Shown: in pieces, positions 44,622 through 56,005 of the stretch
How the letters are laid out: every line of letters begins with the position of its first letter
Position numbering within the stretch: position 1 is the stretch's first letter
Origin: an endosymbiont of Escarpia spicata
GTDB taxonomy: Bacteria > Pseudomonadota > Gammaproteobacteria > Chromatiales > Chromatiaceae
Direction of reading: 5' to 3'
NCBI GenBank assembly: GCA_003349915.1
Contig: QFXE01000006.1
Span: forward strand, 1 to 64,000
DNA length: 64,000 bases
Made by a program: the position numbers and the translations under genes
The notes under the pieces: generated by a model
What the model was told of the DNA's origin: nothing
What the model saw: only the letters and a program-made list of their open reading frames with translations
Database searches by the model: none

Positions 44622-45167
44622 TTATGCTTGTTTCATCTTGCGGCTGGTAAAGCCAAGCCCAACTAGAGCTAGGCCCATTAGAGCAAGAGTGGAAGGTTCG
44701 GGTACCTCGGCCAAGATTTCAATCTCATTCCAAGCAACCCAGCTAGGGCTGGTTGTGGTAGTGATCCTTACAATTTGGGCGCTGGTTGCAGTGGCATAAG
44801 TATGGTTTAAGATGTCACCATCACTAGTAAACCCAATCCAAGAGAAGTCAGATGCACCATCCAAAGTGACGTCATGTTGGGTTACCCCGGCTGGTGTCTG
44901 TGCAACCGAGGCTCTGATTTCCACAATCTGGAATACGGAACCAAGATCTATTTCAATCCATTGTGTTGGCCATGAGCCTGCATTCCATAGAGTGCTAGTG
45001 TTGCCATCAATTGCAAGATCAGGTGTGTGCGTAAGGTATGTTCCACTCGCAGTTGCTGTTCCCCCTGGTGCGACATTAACGAGTGTCGCGTGTACTGGCC
45101 CGGTTAAGATAAACAAGCAAAATGTACAGGCGAGGATAGAGATGTTTTTATACATAAGGAGTCGCAT
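44622..45167 (-). CDS. PEP-CTERM protein with discoidin (F5/8 type C)-like domain
   Basis: The 181-residue product has a signal peptide (about residues 8-27) and a galactose-binding-like domain of the F5/8 type C kind (about 30-150, 'AIDGNTSTLWNAGSWPTQWIEIDLGS', 'VRITTTTSPSWVAWNEIEIL'). The PEP-CTERM tail 'VPEPSTLALMGLALVGLGF' and a basic end complete it. The fold suggests carbohydrate binding at the cell surface or in exopolysaccharide. It is the first of three minus-strand secreted-protein genes. Confidence 0.87.
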   Translation of the reverse strand: MRLLMYKNISILACTFCLFILTGPVHATLVNVAPGGTATASGTYLTHTPDLAIDGNTSTLWNAGSWPTQWIEIDLGSVFQIVEIRASVAQTPAGVTQHDVTLDGASDFSWIGFTSDGDILNHTYATATSAQIVRITTTTSPSWVAWNEIEILAEVPEPSTLALMGLALVGLGFTSRKMKQA

Positions 45168-45264
45168 GATTAACCCTCATTTTGTCATGTCAAGGCAATA
45201 AATGTGCCCAATTAAAAAGGCTCTGTCTGAGTGAGTCGTTGAAATAATCTAACCCATCCATAAC

Positions 45265-45286
45265 GGGGAACAGACCACGGTTTTCC
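45265..45286. repeat. dispersed GGGGAACAGACCACGGTTTTCC motif
   Basis: This is the best-preserved copy of the short motif seen also at 39969, 44535 and 44574. It lies upstream of the discoidin-domain PEP-CTERM gene. The function is unknown; such motifs can be ends of REP-like mobile repeats. Confidence 0.5.
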
Positions 45287-45406
45287 GACCCCTTTCCAGT
45301 GCAACTTCCAATGAATTGGTTGCGTGATCTATTATTAACAAAAGTTCTGAAATCCACTTTAATATTCAAGCAACATCAATACCAACAAACACTATTTACT
45401 AGCCTG

Positions 45407-45491
45407 CGACATAATAGTTGTCGTAAACCCCCCCAATAATTCATTCATTAACAACGTGTTAACAAATCAAAATCCGACATTATTTATGTCG
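45407..45491. promoter_or_regulatory. pair of CGACA-N7-TGTCG palindromes upstream of PEP-CTERM genes
   Basis: CGACA-taatagt-TGTCG (45407-45423) and CGACA-ttattta-TGTCG (45475-45491) are identical palindromes with the same 7-base spacing, 68 bp apart centre to centre. A half-matching site CGACA-N7-TGTTT lies at 45549-45565 and a half site at 45699-45703. They sit between the CbrB-like regulator gene and the start of the PEP-CTERM gene, so a transcription factor operator is likely; which factor is not shown. Confidence 0.55.
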
Positions 45492-45898
45492 TATTTTGAA
45501 ACAGAGAACTGACGTGCTGATTGCGGGTTTTAGTTTTGTAAAGAATGTCGACAAAACCGGTGTTTTTGACGATCTATGTCAGGTTTTTCTGTGTTGTGTA
45601 ACATTCCCTATAGGAAAGAAATACCCAGGATGGGAACAAAATCACTGGAATCAAAATGTTGGCAGGTTTCTGCTTATATTTGGATGTGTAAATAAAACCG
45701 ACACTATTTTTGGATTTTGTCATGTTTTAGTGGATCCGCTCGATTGATCCCCTCTACATTCCCGACAGAGGTTGGGCAGCAGTTCGTTATTTTGTAATTC
45801 ACGTTTCGGAGCAATCATGGTGCGCGCGGCGCACTCTACGTTTGTCATATTCAGAGAAGCAGCGTCACAACGAACGCCGAAGCTTGAGTTGTAAAAGG
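45492..45898. other. non-coding region downstream of the CbrB-like gene
   Basis: AT-rich, with no supported gene; the 83-codon plus-strand frame at 45496 has no recognisable family, contains no obvious ribosome site and overlaps the candidate operator at 45549. The remaining sequence next to the regulator stop shows no clear terminator. Confidence 0.35.
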
Positions 45899-47233
45899 TC
45901 ATTTCTTCGGTCTGGGTATCTCCAACCGCTGTCTTCTCTCCCACAGTGCCTTGCGGCTGATGCCGAGTTTTTTTGCCAGTTCGGTCTCGGTCATGCTCTC
46001 CTGATGCTGTAGTACGAACTGCCGGAAATAGTCTTCCAGGGAAAGCTCATTGGGTGATGGGGCTACACTCTCTGCAGTTGGACTGATGTCGATGGCAAGC
46101 AGTTCAGGTGTGATGAGATTGTTCTCACACAGGATTACTGCCCGTTCGATGGCGTTCTCCAGTTCCCGAACGTTACCCGGCCAGGCATAACTGGTGATGG
46201 CGTTGAGTGTCTCCTGAGTGAGTTCCATCGTGGTGCGGTTGAGTTGCTTGCAGATCTTTTGCAGCAGGAATACGGAGAGTTTGATGATGTCCCGTCCCCG
46301 TTCACGCAGAGGCGGGAGGTTGAGCTCCATCACACGCAGGCGGAAGTAGAGGTCGCTGCGAAATTCACCTTCCTGCACCCGCTGTTTGAGATCCTGGTGG
46401 GTGGCAGCGATGAGGCGAATATCCACCTGTTTCGACCGCTCGGAACCGACGGGTTTGATCTCGCCATTCTGTAGTACCCGTAGCAGCCGTGCCTGAGCAG
46501 CTGCCGGCAGTTCGCCGATCTCGTCGAGGAAGAGGGTGCCCCCATCGGCGCTTTCGATCAATCCGGTGTGTGCGGTATCGGCGCCGATGAAGGCGCCTTT
46601 TTCGTGACCGAAGAGTTCTGATTCGATCAGCGCTTCCGGGATGGCGGCGCAGTTGACGGTGATGATAGGTGCGTCGTTGCGTCTGCTCTGTTCGTGCAGG
46701 GCGCGGGCGACCAGTTCCTTTCCGGTGCCTGATTCACCCAGAATCAGGGCTGTTGTATCGGTCGGTGCGACTTTGCTGATGCGGCGGCAGATCTCCACCA
46801 TGGCGGGGCACTCTCCCACCATGCCCTTTACCGGATAGTTCTTTTCGAGTTCGGACTTGAGCACCGCCTGTTGCCGCAATTGTTTGGCCTGTTTAAGGAT
46901 GCGTTTCACCAATAGCAGCAACTCTTCATGAATGAAGGGTTTGGCGATGTAGTCCACTGCGCCGCGCTTCATAGCGTCCACAGCTGCCTGTACGCTGGCG
47001 TAGCTGGTCATGATCAGTACCGGTACGGGTGCCGCCGGTTTGATCAGTTCGACGCCGGCCAGACCGGGCAGACGAACATCGGCGATGATCAGATCGTAGT
47101 CACTGAGTCTGTACTCGGTTTCGGCCCGCTCCACCGAATCGACATCATCTATGCGGTAGCCTTTGCGTTCCAGCAGGCGCCGCATCGCATTGCGGATGAC
47201 GCTTTCATCCTCGACGATCAATATCCGGCTCAT
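45899..47233 (-). CDS. cbrB: sigma-54-dependent response regulator, CbrB-like
   Basis: The 444-residue NtrC-family regulator has a receiver (phospho-acceptor in '[14 protein letters not shown]'), an AAA+ domain with Walker A '[15 protein letters not shown]' and Walker B '[13 protein letters not shown]', an arginine-finger region 'PLRERGRDI' and a Fis-type helix-turn-helix. The sigma-54 contact loop is 'GAFIGA' rather than GAFTGA. Its start overlaps the kinase stop, so the pair is coupled. CbrAB controls carbon/nitrogen use in Pseudomonas; the assignment rests on the fused symporter-kinase partner. Confidence 0.83.
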   Translation of the reverse strand: MSRILIVEDESVIRNAMRRLLERKGYRIDDVDSVERAETEYRLSDYDLIIADVRLPGLAGVELIKPAAPVPVLIMTSYASVQAAVDAMKRGAVDYIAKPFIHEELLLLVKRILKQAKQLRQQAVLKSELEKNYPVKGMVGECPAMVEICRRISKVAPTDTTALILGESGTGKELVARALHEQSRRNDAPIITVNCAAIPEALIESELFGHEKGAFIGADTAHTGLIESADGGTLFLDEIGELPAAAQARLLRVLQNGEIKPVGSERSKQVDIRLIAATHQDLKQRVQEGEFRSDLYFRLRVMELNLPPLRERGRDIIKLSVFLLQKICKQLNRTTMELTQETLNAITSYAWPGNVRELENAIERAVILCENNLITPELLAIDISPTAESVAPSPNELSLEDYFRQFVLQHQESMTETELAKKLGISRKALWERRQRLEIPRPKK

Positions 47234-50172
47234 TGTTTGTTATCTCCTCTTGGCATTTTCAGTACAACCCGGGTGCCGATACCGGGTTTCGAGTCGATCT
47301 CGATGCTGCCGTTATGGTCGTTGATGATCTTATACGCCAAGGCCAGGCCAAGGCCGGTTCCTTCGCCGGGGGCCTTGGTGGTGAAGAAGGGCTCGAAGAC
47401 GTACTCCTGCTTCTCTGTCGGGATGCCGGCTCCCTGATCCAATACCTCGATCGCGGTCTGTCCGTCTTTCTGCCAGGCAAAGCACTCCACCCGGTCACCG
47501 GGAGAGGATGCCTCAACGGCGTTGGAGAAGAGGTTGACCAGCACTTGGGATATCTTTTGCCGGTCTCCCAACAGCATCAATTCAGATGGGCAGTGGTTGA
47601 TACATTCGATCTGTTTGCCCCGGTGGGTGAGCTGGACCAGCCGGATCGCTTCGTCCGTCAGTTCTCCCAGGGGAAAGCGCTGGAAATCTGTGCCGACCTT
47701 GCCGCTGCGGCTGAAGTTCATCAGGGTCTGGATGATGGTGGTGATACGGTGAGTCTGGTTCATGATCTCGTCCAGACTCTCATCGACGATCTGCTGATTC
47801 TCCTCCTCTCGCAGATTCTGGGTCAGAGAGGCGATGCCGGTGATCGGGTTGCCGATCTCGTGGGCGACGCCTGCGGCCAGTCGTCCGATAGAGGCAAGCC
47901 GGTCGCTGTGGGCCAGTTCTGCCTCCAGTATCTCCAGGTCGGTAAGATCCTCCAGCAGCATGACCTGGCTGGTGCGGGCCTCTACCACTGGATGGTCGGG
48001 GGCTGTGGGACCGGGGATCGCCGCCTTATGCAGATTGAACCAGCGTGGTTTTCCTTCGTGTTCCACCTTCAAATGGTGGATGTGGAAATCGTGTGCGGCG
48101 GCAAAACCGGCCAGCAGCTGGCCCCAGGATTCGGGCAGCCGGTGCAGCGGTACACCCAGCACATCCTTTGCCGCAACCCCGGTCATTACCTCCATCGCCA
48201 GGTTCCAGATCACCACAGTCTGCTCCCGGTCGACGGCACAGACGCCGAGTGGCAGATCAAGCAGGATCTGCCGGTGGTAACGGCGCAGACTGTCGAGGTC
48301 GGCGGAGAGTCCACGCAACCGGGAGCGGGAGTCCTCCAACTGCTCCTCCACAAAACGCATCGAGTCGGCCAGCGCGGTTTTGGCATGGGAGTCGAGCTGC
48401 AGGCGGCGACTGATGATCACGTGGGCGAGTTGTGGGCCGATCAGGCCGGAGAGGTTGCGCTCCAACCGCTCCCGCAGACGCCGCAGTTCGGTGGGGCGGG
48501 TTTCACTGGTCTGCATGCCGAGATCGTCGAGGGCCTGTTGCACCTCTTTTTGTGCCGTCTCCAAACCCAGCACACTGGACATCTCCTTGATGAACTGATT
48601 GGTGGAGGTGGCGCTGACCACGCCGCTAAGGGGAGAGAATGTCTCGCTGCAACAGGCGTAGGCGGCTTCCCGTTCACCTCTTCGTTGTTGGGTCAGCAGT
48701 GTGCCGAGGACAAAAAAGAACGTATTCAAACTCAGCGAGCAGAAGGTGGCGAACTGCCACTTTTCCATGCCTGCGTAGTGGCGCAGGGCTTCGACGTCAA
48801 TTTCGGCGCGCACAAAACCTGAGGCCTCCAGCATGGGCAGCAGCAGGGTGATGCTCCAGACTCCGATACCTGCAAGCAGACCTGCAATAAGGCCGCTGCG
48901 GTTGGCGCGGCGCCAATAGAGCAGGCCGATGATGCCGGGCAGGAACTGGGCCACGGCGACAAACGAGATCAGACCGAGCTGAACCAGCCCCTGATTCTGC
49001 TCCAGCATGACATAGAAACCATAACCCGCCATGACGATGGCGCCGATCAGCAGACGGCGTCCCCAAAGCAGCCAGCGGTAGAGGTTGACCTCCGGTGCCG
49101 GATAGCTGGCTGGCAGAACCAAGTGGTTGAGTGTCATTGATGAGAGCGCGAGAGTGGTGACGATCATCATGGCGCTGGCGGCGGAGAGCCCGCCGATGAA
49201 GGTCAGCATCGGCAGCCATCCTGGTCCCTGGTTCAGTGTGATGCCGAGGGCGTAGTAGTCTGCATCGATTCCCAGTTCCAGCCGTGTACCGGCCCAGAGG
49301 ATTGGAGGAATGGCCAGGTTGATAAGCAGGAGAAATAACGGGAAGGCCCAGCTTGCGGTATTGAGCGCCCGTGGCTCCATGTTCTCTGTAAAGAGCATGT
49401 GGAACTGACGCGGCAGCAGGAAGGCGGCGGCGAAGGCGAGAAACAGCAGAGTGCCCCAGGAGCCTTCACGCACCGGTCGGTAGAGAGACTCTATCGCTTC
49501 AGGATGCTCGATCAGCCACTGATTGAGACCCGAGGGGCCGGAGAAGATGCCGAAGATGGCAAAGAGTCCGACAGCCAACAGCGCGACAAGTTTGACCAGT
49601 GACTCAAAGGCGATCGCCGCTACCAGCCCCTCGTGTTTCTCTCTTGGGGATGTGTGACGGGCGCCGAACAGGATGGCAAACAGAATCAGCGTGATACAGA
49701 AACCCAATGCCAGCACCTGTGGTGTCGCCTCCTGGGTCAGTACCCGCATCGACTCAGTGACGGCGCGTATCTGCAGGGCGATGTAGGGCAGGGTGCCTAC
49801 CAGCATGAAAAGGGTTACCAGGATACCGGCAAATTGGCTGCGGTAGCGGAAGGCGAAGATATCTGCCAGGGAGGTGAGCTGATAGTCACGGGTCAGCCGT
49901 AGAATGGGCTTAAACAGTACCGGGGTCAGGGCAAAGGCGATGGTGACCCCGAGATAGATGGTGAGAAAGAGGTAACCCTGAGTCTGGGCGAATCCCACGC
50001 TGCCGTAGTAGGTCCAGGAGGTGGCGTAGACGCCGAGTGAGAGCACATAGACCGAGGGATGGTGCAGCAGCCGTTCCGGTAAACGTCCGCTGTCTGCCGC
50101 GTAGGCGATCAGAAAGAGCAGGACGAGATAGGCGATTCCGACCGAGAAAAGGAGCGCCAGGTCATGACTCAT
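47230..50172 (-). CDS. cbrA: symporter-type sensor histidine kinase, CbrA-like
   Basis: The 980-residue product starts at ATG 50172 ([15 protein letters not shown]). An N-terminal sodium:solute symporter-like region has about 13 membrane helices (residues 1-520, '[20 protein letters not shown]'), then a linker and a PAS domain (about 620-730). HisKA has His in '[18 protein letters not shown]' and HATPase has 'LDQGAGIP' and '[14 protein letters not shown]'. The frame reaching to 50481 is not supported. Such proteins sense or transport a metabolite (histidine in Pseudomonas CbrA) and phosphorylate CbrB. The small gene at 50162-50359 overlaps its start. Confidence 0.88.
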   Translation of the reverse strand: MSHDLALLFSVGIAYLVLLFLIAYAADSGRLPERLLHHPSVYVLSLGVYATSWTYYGSVGFAQTQGYLFLTIYLGVTIAFALTPVLFKPILRLTRDYQLTSLADIFAFRYRSQFAGILVTLFMLVGTLPYIALQIRAVTESMRVLTQEATPQVLALGFCITLILFAILFGARHTSPREKHEGLVAAIAFESLVKLVALLAVGLFAIFGIFSGPSGLNQWLIEHPEAIESLYRPVREGSWGTLLFLAFAAAFLLPRQFHMLFTENMEPRALNTASWAFPLFLLLINLAIPPILWAGTRLELGIDADYYALGITLNQGPGWLPMLTFIGGLSAASAMMIVTTLALSSMTLNHLVLPASYPAPEVNLYRWLLWGRRLLIGAIVMAGYGFYVMLEQNQGLVQLGLISFVAVAQFLPGIIGLLYWRRANRSGLIAGLLAGIGVWSITLLLPMLEASGFVRAEIDVEALRHYAGMEKWQFATFCSLSLNTFFFVLGTLLTQQRRGEREAAYACCSETFSPLSGVVSATSTNQFIKEMSSVLGLETAQKEVQQALDDLGMQTSETRPTELRRLRERLERNLSGLIGPQLAHVIISRRLQLDSHAKTALADSMRFVEEQLEDSRSRLRGLSADLDSLRRYHRQILLDLPLGVCAVDREQTVVIWNLAMEVMTGVAAKDVLGVPLHRLPESWGQLLAGFAAAHDFHIHHLKVEHEGKPRWFNLHKAAIPGPTAPDHPVVEARTSQVMLLEDLTDLEILEAELAHSDRLASIGRLAAGVAHEIGNPITGIASLTQNLREEENQQIVDESLDEIMNQTHRITTIIQTLMNFSRSGKVGTDFQRFPLGELTDEAIRLVQLTHRGKQIECINHCPSELMLLGDRQKISQVLVNLFSNAVEASSPGDRVECFAWQKDGQTAIEVLDQGAGIPTEKQEYVFEPFFTTKAPGEGTGLGLALAYKIINDHNGSIEIDSKPGIGTRVVLKMPRGDNKQ

Positions 50173-50359
50173 GGTGCTGCCTGATGTGGATGAGTGCACC
50201 AAGCAGGATGGCCACCAGCCAGAGCAGATAGGGCAGATACCAGGGGCTGCCGGGGTTGGTCCACCAGTAGACGACGGGGGAGGCAAAGAGAAAAAGGATA
50301 AACAGGACGAGCAGGATCGTCTTGTCGTATATCGGTCGATTTTCCTGACCCGGCTGCAT
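50162..50359 (-). CDS. small two-helix membrane protein overlapping the kinase start (CbrX-like)
   Basis: The 65-residue product has two hydrophobic segments ('TILLVLFILFLFASPVVYWW' at 14-33 and 'YLPYLLWLVAILLGALIHI' at 41-59). Its stop lies 11 bp inside the kinase gene, so the two are translationally coupled. In Pseudomonas a small hydrophobic frame, cbrX, is coupled in the same way to cbrA. Called by that analogy, not by sequence identity. Confidence 0.72.
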   Translation of the reverse strand: MQPGQENRPIYDKTILLVLFILFLFASPVVYWWTNPGSPWYLPYLLWLVAILLGALIHIRQHHES

Positions 50360-50430
50360 TCAGAGAGCCTAGCAGTTGTTACAGAAGGTAACAACGCGGT
50401 CTTGGCGACACCATGAAACACTGGATAAAT

Positions 50431-50520
50431 GTAGGCCAGTTCAAGCGTAGCGGAACCGGCGATTCCATGGGGGCCTGTCAAATATTGAGTGCCCGATCCG
50501 CTGCGCTTGATCAGGCCTAC
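50431..50520. repeat. REP-like inverted repeat (GTAGGCC..AAGCG..AGCGGA)
   Basis: Left arm 50431-50454 and right arm 50497-50520 are inverted copies of a 24-bp unit with 3 mismatches, around a 42-base loop. The right arm read in reverse contains TGATCAAGCGCAGCGGA; a nearly identical 17-mer occurs at 63967-63983. The element lies between the divergent cbrX-like and mltG genes. Confidence 0.75.
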
Positions 50521-50553
50521 ATGGCCGCTTTGGTTTCGAGTAGAATCCCCGTC

Positions 50554-53190
<2,637 letters not shown>

Positions 53191-53209
53191 GACAACAACA
53201 GGTTAAGTT

Positions 53210-53557
53210 ATGGCTGGTGGACCCAGACAAGGCATCCTCTCTCTGACGATCAAGGACAAAAACGCCCTCTATGCTGCCTACATGCAGTTTGTGAAGAATG
53301 GTGGTTTATTCATTCCCACGACAAAGAAGTACAGGTTGGGTGATGAGGTCTTTATGTTGTTGACGCTGATGGAAGAGGCGGAGCGCATACCCGTGGCAGG
53401 AAAGATCATCTGGGTGACCCCGGTTGGTGCCGAGGGAAACCGGGCTGCCGGTATCGGCGTCCAGTTCAGCGATCAGGATGGGGGTGCCGCCCGCAACAAG
53501 ATAGAGACCTACCTTGCCGGTGCGCTCAAGTCTGATCGCCCCACACATACGCTTTGA
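53210..53557 (+). CDS. pilZ: PilZ domain protein
   Basis: The 115-residue protein matches the type IV pilus biogenesis PilZ that follows holB in gammaproteobacteria: 'GILSLTIKDKNALYAAYMQFVKNGGLFIPTTK', 'VFMLLTLMEE', 'VAGKIIWVTP', 'GIGVQF'. It lacks the Arg-x3-Arg c-di-GMP box of other PilZ domains, as canonical PilZ does. It needs PilF/PilB partners, encoded elsewhere. Start ATG 53210. Confidence 0.92.
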   Translation: MAGGPRQGILSLTIKDKNALYAAYMQFVKNGGLFIPTTKKYRLGDEVFMLLTLMEEAERIPVAGKIIWVTPVGAEGNRAAGIGVQFSDQDGGAARNKIETYLAGALKSDRPTHTL

Positions 53558-53609
53558 TCTCTTTGCGTAGGAGCGGCGCCCCCGCCGCAGTTTTCTAGCG
53601 CCTTTTTTT

Positions 53610-53761
53610 GTAGGTTGGGTTAGATGCGCATTACTCCAAACTTTCGTTTTGCTACCAAGCTTCGGACGCGACGTAACCCAACAGGGGTTTGTCGGGTTAC
53701 GTCGCGCGCCAGGTACAGTGCCGTATTTGGTCTTGTCTGTTGCGCGACTAATCCGACCTAC
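53610..53761. repeat. large REP-like inverted repeat
   Basis: Outer arms GTAGGTTGGGTTAG (53610-53623) and CTAATCCGACCTAC (53748-53761) match 12 of 14; inside, CGCGACGTAACCC (53667-53679) and GGGTTACGTCGCG (53694-53706) form a perfect 13-bp stem. This pattern, GTAGG...CCTAC with GGGTTACG core, is a common dispersed repeat of proteobacteria. It separates pilZ and the TatD gene. Confidence 0.75.
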
Positions 53762-53815
53762 GTTGAATTGTGCTGAATAGCTACAGATTGATTAACATTT
53801 AAGGACACTAATTTC

Positions 53816-54595
53816 ATGCTGGTGGATTCCCACTGTCATCTGGATCGCGTCGATCTGGAGGCCTACGATAACGATTTCAAACGACTGGTGCAGACAACCC
53901 TGGATAGTGGGGTTGAGCATATGCTCTGCGTCTCCATCGATCTGGAATCCTGGCCGGATATGGTCTCTTTGGTCGAACCCTATCCTGAAATCTCCCTCTC
54001 GGTCGGAGTGCATCCGAATGACAAGGACCGGCATGAACCCGCAGAGGATGAGTTGGTGAGACTGGCACAAACTTCCCGGGTAGTAGCCATCGGGGAGACA
54101 GGGCTGGACTACTTTCGAAGTGAAGGGGATCTGACGTGGCAGCAGACCCGTTTTCGTAACCACATCCAGGCTTCCAAGAGCTGTGGCAAGCCGCTCATCA
54201 TCCATACCCGTGCGGCAAAGGCGGATACCATTCGGATCATGCAGGAGGAGGGTGCCGATCAGGCGGGCGGTGTGATGCACTGTTTTACCGAAGACCTGGA
54301 GATGGCCGAACAGGCCCTGGAGATGGGCTTTTATATCTCCTTTTCCGGCATTATCACCTTCAGGAATGCAGCGGATCTTCGGGATGTCGCCTCGAAGGTG
54401 CCACTGGATCGCCTGTTGGTCGAGACCGATTCTCCCTATCTCGCACCTGTGCCTCACCGGGGCAAGTCGAACCAGCCGCTCTATGTTGCCAGGGTCGCGG
54501 AATGCATCGCGGAACTGCGGGGGCTTTCGGTGGACTCCCTGGCAAGGCAGACGACGGAAAATTTCTACCGATGTTTTCCTGAAGCTGTCAGATGA
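53816..54595 (+). CDS. ycfH: TatD-family metal-dependent deoxyribonuclease
   Basis: A 259-residue TIM-barrel hydrolase. Metal-binding residues are His of 'DSHCHLDRVD', Glu of 'AIGETGLDY', His in 'LIIHTRAA', His in 'VMHCFTED' and Asp of 'ETDSPYLAP', so it should be active. It follows pilZ as in many gammaproteobacteria. Likely a 3'-5' DNase in DNA repair/turnover. It is convergent with phoR, 6 bp apart. Confidence 0.92.
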   Translation: MLVDSHCHLDRVDLEAYDNDFKRLVQTTLDSGVEHMLCVSIDLESWPDMVSLVEPYPEISLSVGVHPNDKDRHEPAEDELVRLAQTSRVVAIGETGLDYFRSEGDLTWQQTRFRNHIQASKSCGKPLIIHTRAAKADTIRIMQEEGADQAGGVMHCFTEDLEMAEQALEMGFYISFSGIITFRNAADLRDVASKVPLDRLLVETDSPYLAPVPHRGKSNQPLYVARVAECIAELRGLSVDSLARQTTENFYRCFPEAVR

Positions 54596-54601
54596 CGGGC
54601 G

Positions 54602-55933
54602 TTATTTCTTTTGTTTTACCGGATTGAGCTGATTTGCATCCAAGGTCATGTCATCAGGAAAACAGCAGCTGAAACAGCTGCCGAAACCCTCTTTACTGGT
54701 GATGCTAAGGTTGCCTTCGTGGCGGTTAATACTATGTTTCACGATGGCCAACCCGAGACCGGTTCCCCCTGACTGACGGGAACGCGCTTTGTCCACCCGG
54801 TAGAAACGTTCAGTCAGGCGTGGAATGTGCCGTTGTGGAATGCCGGGGCCTGTGTCTGTAACGGTAAAGCAGGCATTATTATCGGCATCCCGTTTCCAGC
54901 TGATGGTGATTTTGGTTTTCGGTGGTGTATGCACGATGGCATTGAATACGAGGTTTGACAAGGCGCTCTGCAGTTCGTTTTCGGTGCCCACGAGCCAGAG
55001 ATTCTCATCCACTTCGAACTCCAGTTGATACCCCCCTTTCTGATTCGCAAGCGCTTTGGCCTGTTCTACAATCGTGGTTAACAGCTCCGGGACCGGAACA
55101 GGAGACGGATGTGTAATTCTGTTTTCCATTTCGAGTCTGGAGAGTGTCAGCAGATCGTTGATGATGATGTTCATTCGCGCTGCCTGTTGGTTCATCAGCT
55201 CGAAAGGGCGCTCCTGAAACGGCAGTAGTTCATGGTCACTGAGGTTTTCAAGGAAGCCGGTGATTACCGTCAACGGCGTGCGCAATTCATGGGAGACATT
55301 GGAAACGAAATCCCGCCGTATCAGATTGAGATGGAACACCTTGGTGATATCCCGGGCCACGATCAGTCGCTGGCGTTTTTTTCCTCCGAAAGGTGTGAAG
55401 CGCATCGAGAGCACAACCGTCTTGTTGGTGGGAGAGGGAAACTCCAGCGGCTGACTGTAATCCGCGTTTGTGAGGTATTCATCCAGGTCGGGGTAGTGGA
55501 CAAGTTTTGTCAGTGCCACTCCTTCATCTCTTGGCCAGCTGATACCAAGAAGATGTCGGGCTGCGGGATTGGCCCATACAACCTCTTCAGCCGCATTCAA
55601 TAGAACCAGTGCGTCCGGTATGACGGATGAGACCTCTCGAAAGCGTGATGTGAAGCGATGGAGCGTGCGTTTGCGCTTCCGGCTGCGGGTATGCAACCGC
55701 TCCAGTTCATTGTAGATCGGCTCCCAAAAACCTATCGGTGTGAGAGAAGGTGTACGCTTTCGAGTGATGACGTAGTGGAACAGAAACAGCAATTGATAGA
55801 GGTTTCTCAGCAGGTAGAGAGTGACTCCAACGACTAGGGCAGGTGTCAGTACGTTGAAAAAGTAGCCGATGATGCCGCTGAAAAGCAACAACAACCCCAG
55901 CAGACGGATTTCGTAGAGGATTGGTTGAATCAA
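54602..55933 (-). CDS. phoR: phosphate regulon sensor kinase PhoR
   Basis: The 443-residue kinase has two N-terminal membrane helices (about residues 8-47), a PAS domain (about 95-200, 'ALVLLNAAEEVVWANPAA'), HisKA with His in 'FVSNVSHELRTPLTVIT' and HATPase 'DTGPGIP', 'GGTGLGLAIVKH'. It has no large periplasmic domain, as usual for PhoR, which senses through PstSCAB-PhoU. It is the last gene of the minus-strand phosphate block. Confidence 0.95.
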   Translation of the reverse strand: MIQPILYEIRLLGLLLLFSGIIGYFFNVLTPALVVGVTLYLLRNLYQLLFLFHYVITRKRTPSLTPIGFWEPIYNELERLHTRSRKRKRTLHRFTSRFREVSSVIPDALVLLNAAEEVVWANPAARHLLGISWPRDEGVALTKLVHYPDLDEYLTNADYSQPLEFPSPTNKTVVLSMRFTPFGGKKRQRLIVARDITKVFHLNLIRRDFVSNVSHELRTPLTVITGFLENLSDHELLPFQERPFELMNQQAARMNIIINDLLTLSRLEMENRITHPSPVPVPELLTTIVEQAKALANQKGGYQLEFEVDENLWLVGTENELQSALSNLVFNAIVHTPPKTKITISWKRDADNNACFTVTDTGPGIPQRHIPRLTERFYRVDKARSRQSGGTGLGLAIVKHSINRHEGNLSITSKEGFGSCFSCCFPDDMTLDANQLNPVKQKK

Positions 55934-55951
55934 GTGCTTACCGGGGGAGGT

Positions 55952-56001
55952 AGTGCTCTATCAATGTGATATTTACGCGATTATCACGTTGATAGAGCAC
56001 T
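55952..56001 (-). repeat. 19-bp inverted repeat between phoB and phoR
   Basis: AGTGCTCTATCAATGTGAT (55952-55970) and ATCACGTTGATAGAGCACT (55983-56001) are complementary except for one position, with a 12-base loop. The strong hairpin lies in the 72 bp between phoB and phoR. There is no T-run, so it may act as an attenuator or an mRNA stabiliser for phoB rather than a full terminator. Confidence 0.75.
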
Positions 56002-56005
56002 AGGG

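Noticed and set aside
45665-45680. Sigma-54 promoter TGGCAG...TGCT at about 45660
   Set aside because: The GG and GC are nine rather than ten bases apart and the -12 part is poor, so it does not meet the consensus.
45496-45747. 83-codon plus-strand ORF between the PEP-CTERM genes and the CbrB-like gene
   Set aside because: No recognisable family or ribosome site; it overlaps the candidate operator at 45549 and lies in AT-rich regulatory DNA.
47233-48822. Long plus-strand frame opposite the CbrA-like kinase
   Set aside because: It is the mirror of a conserved kinase gene with high GC third positions; its translation resembles no protein family.
50172-50481. Extended start of the CbrA-like kinase
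   Set aside because: The extra 103 residues are low-complexity, without similarity to SSS transporters, and overlap the small CbrX-like gene in another frame.
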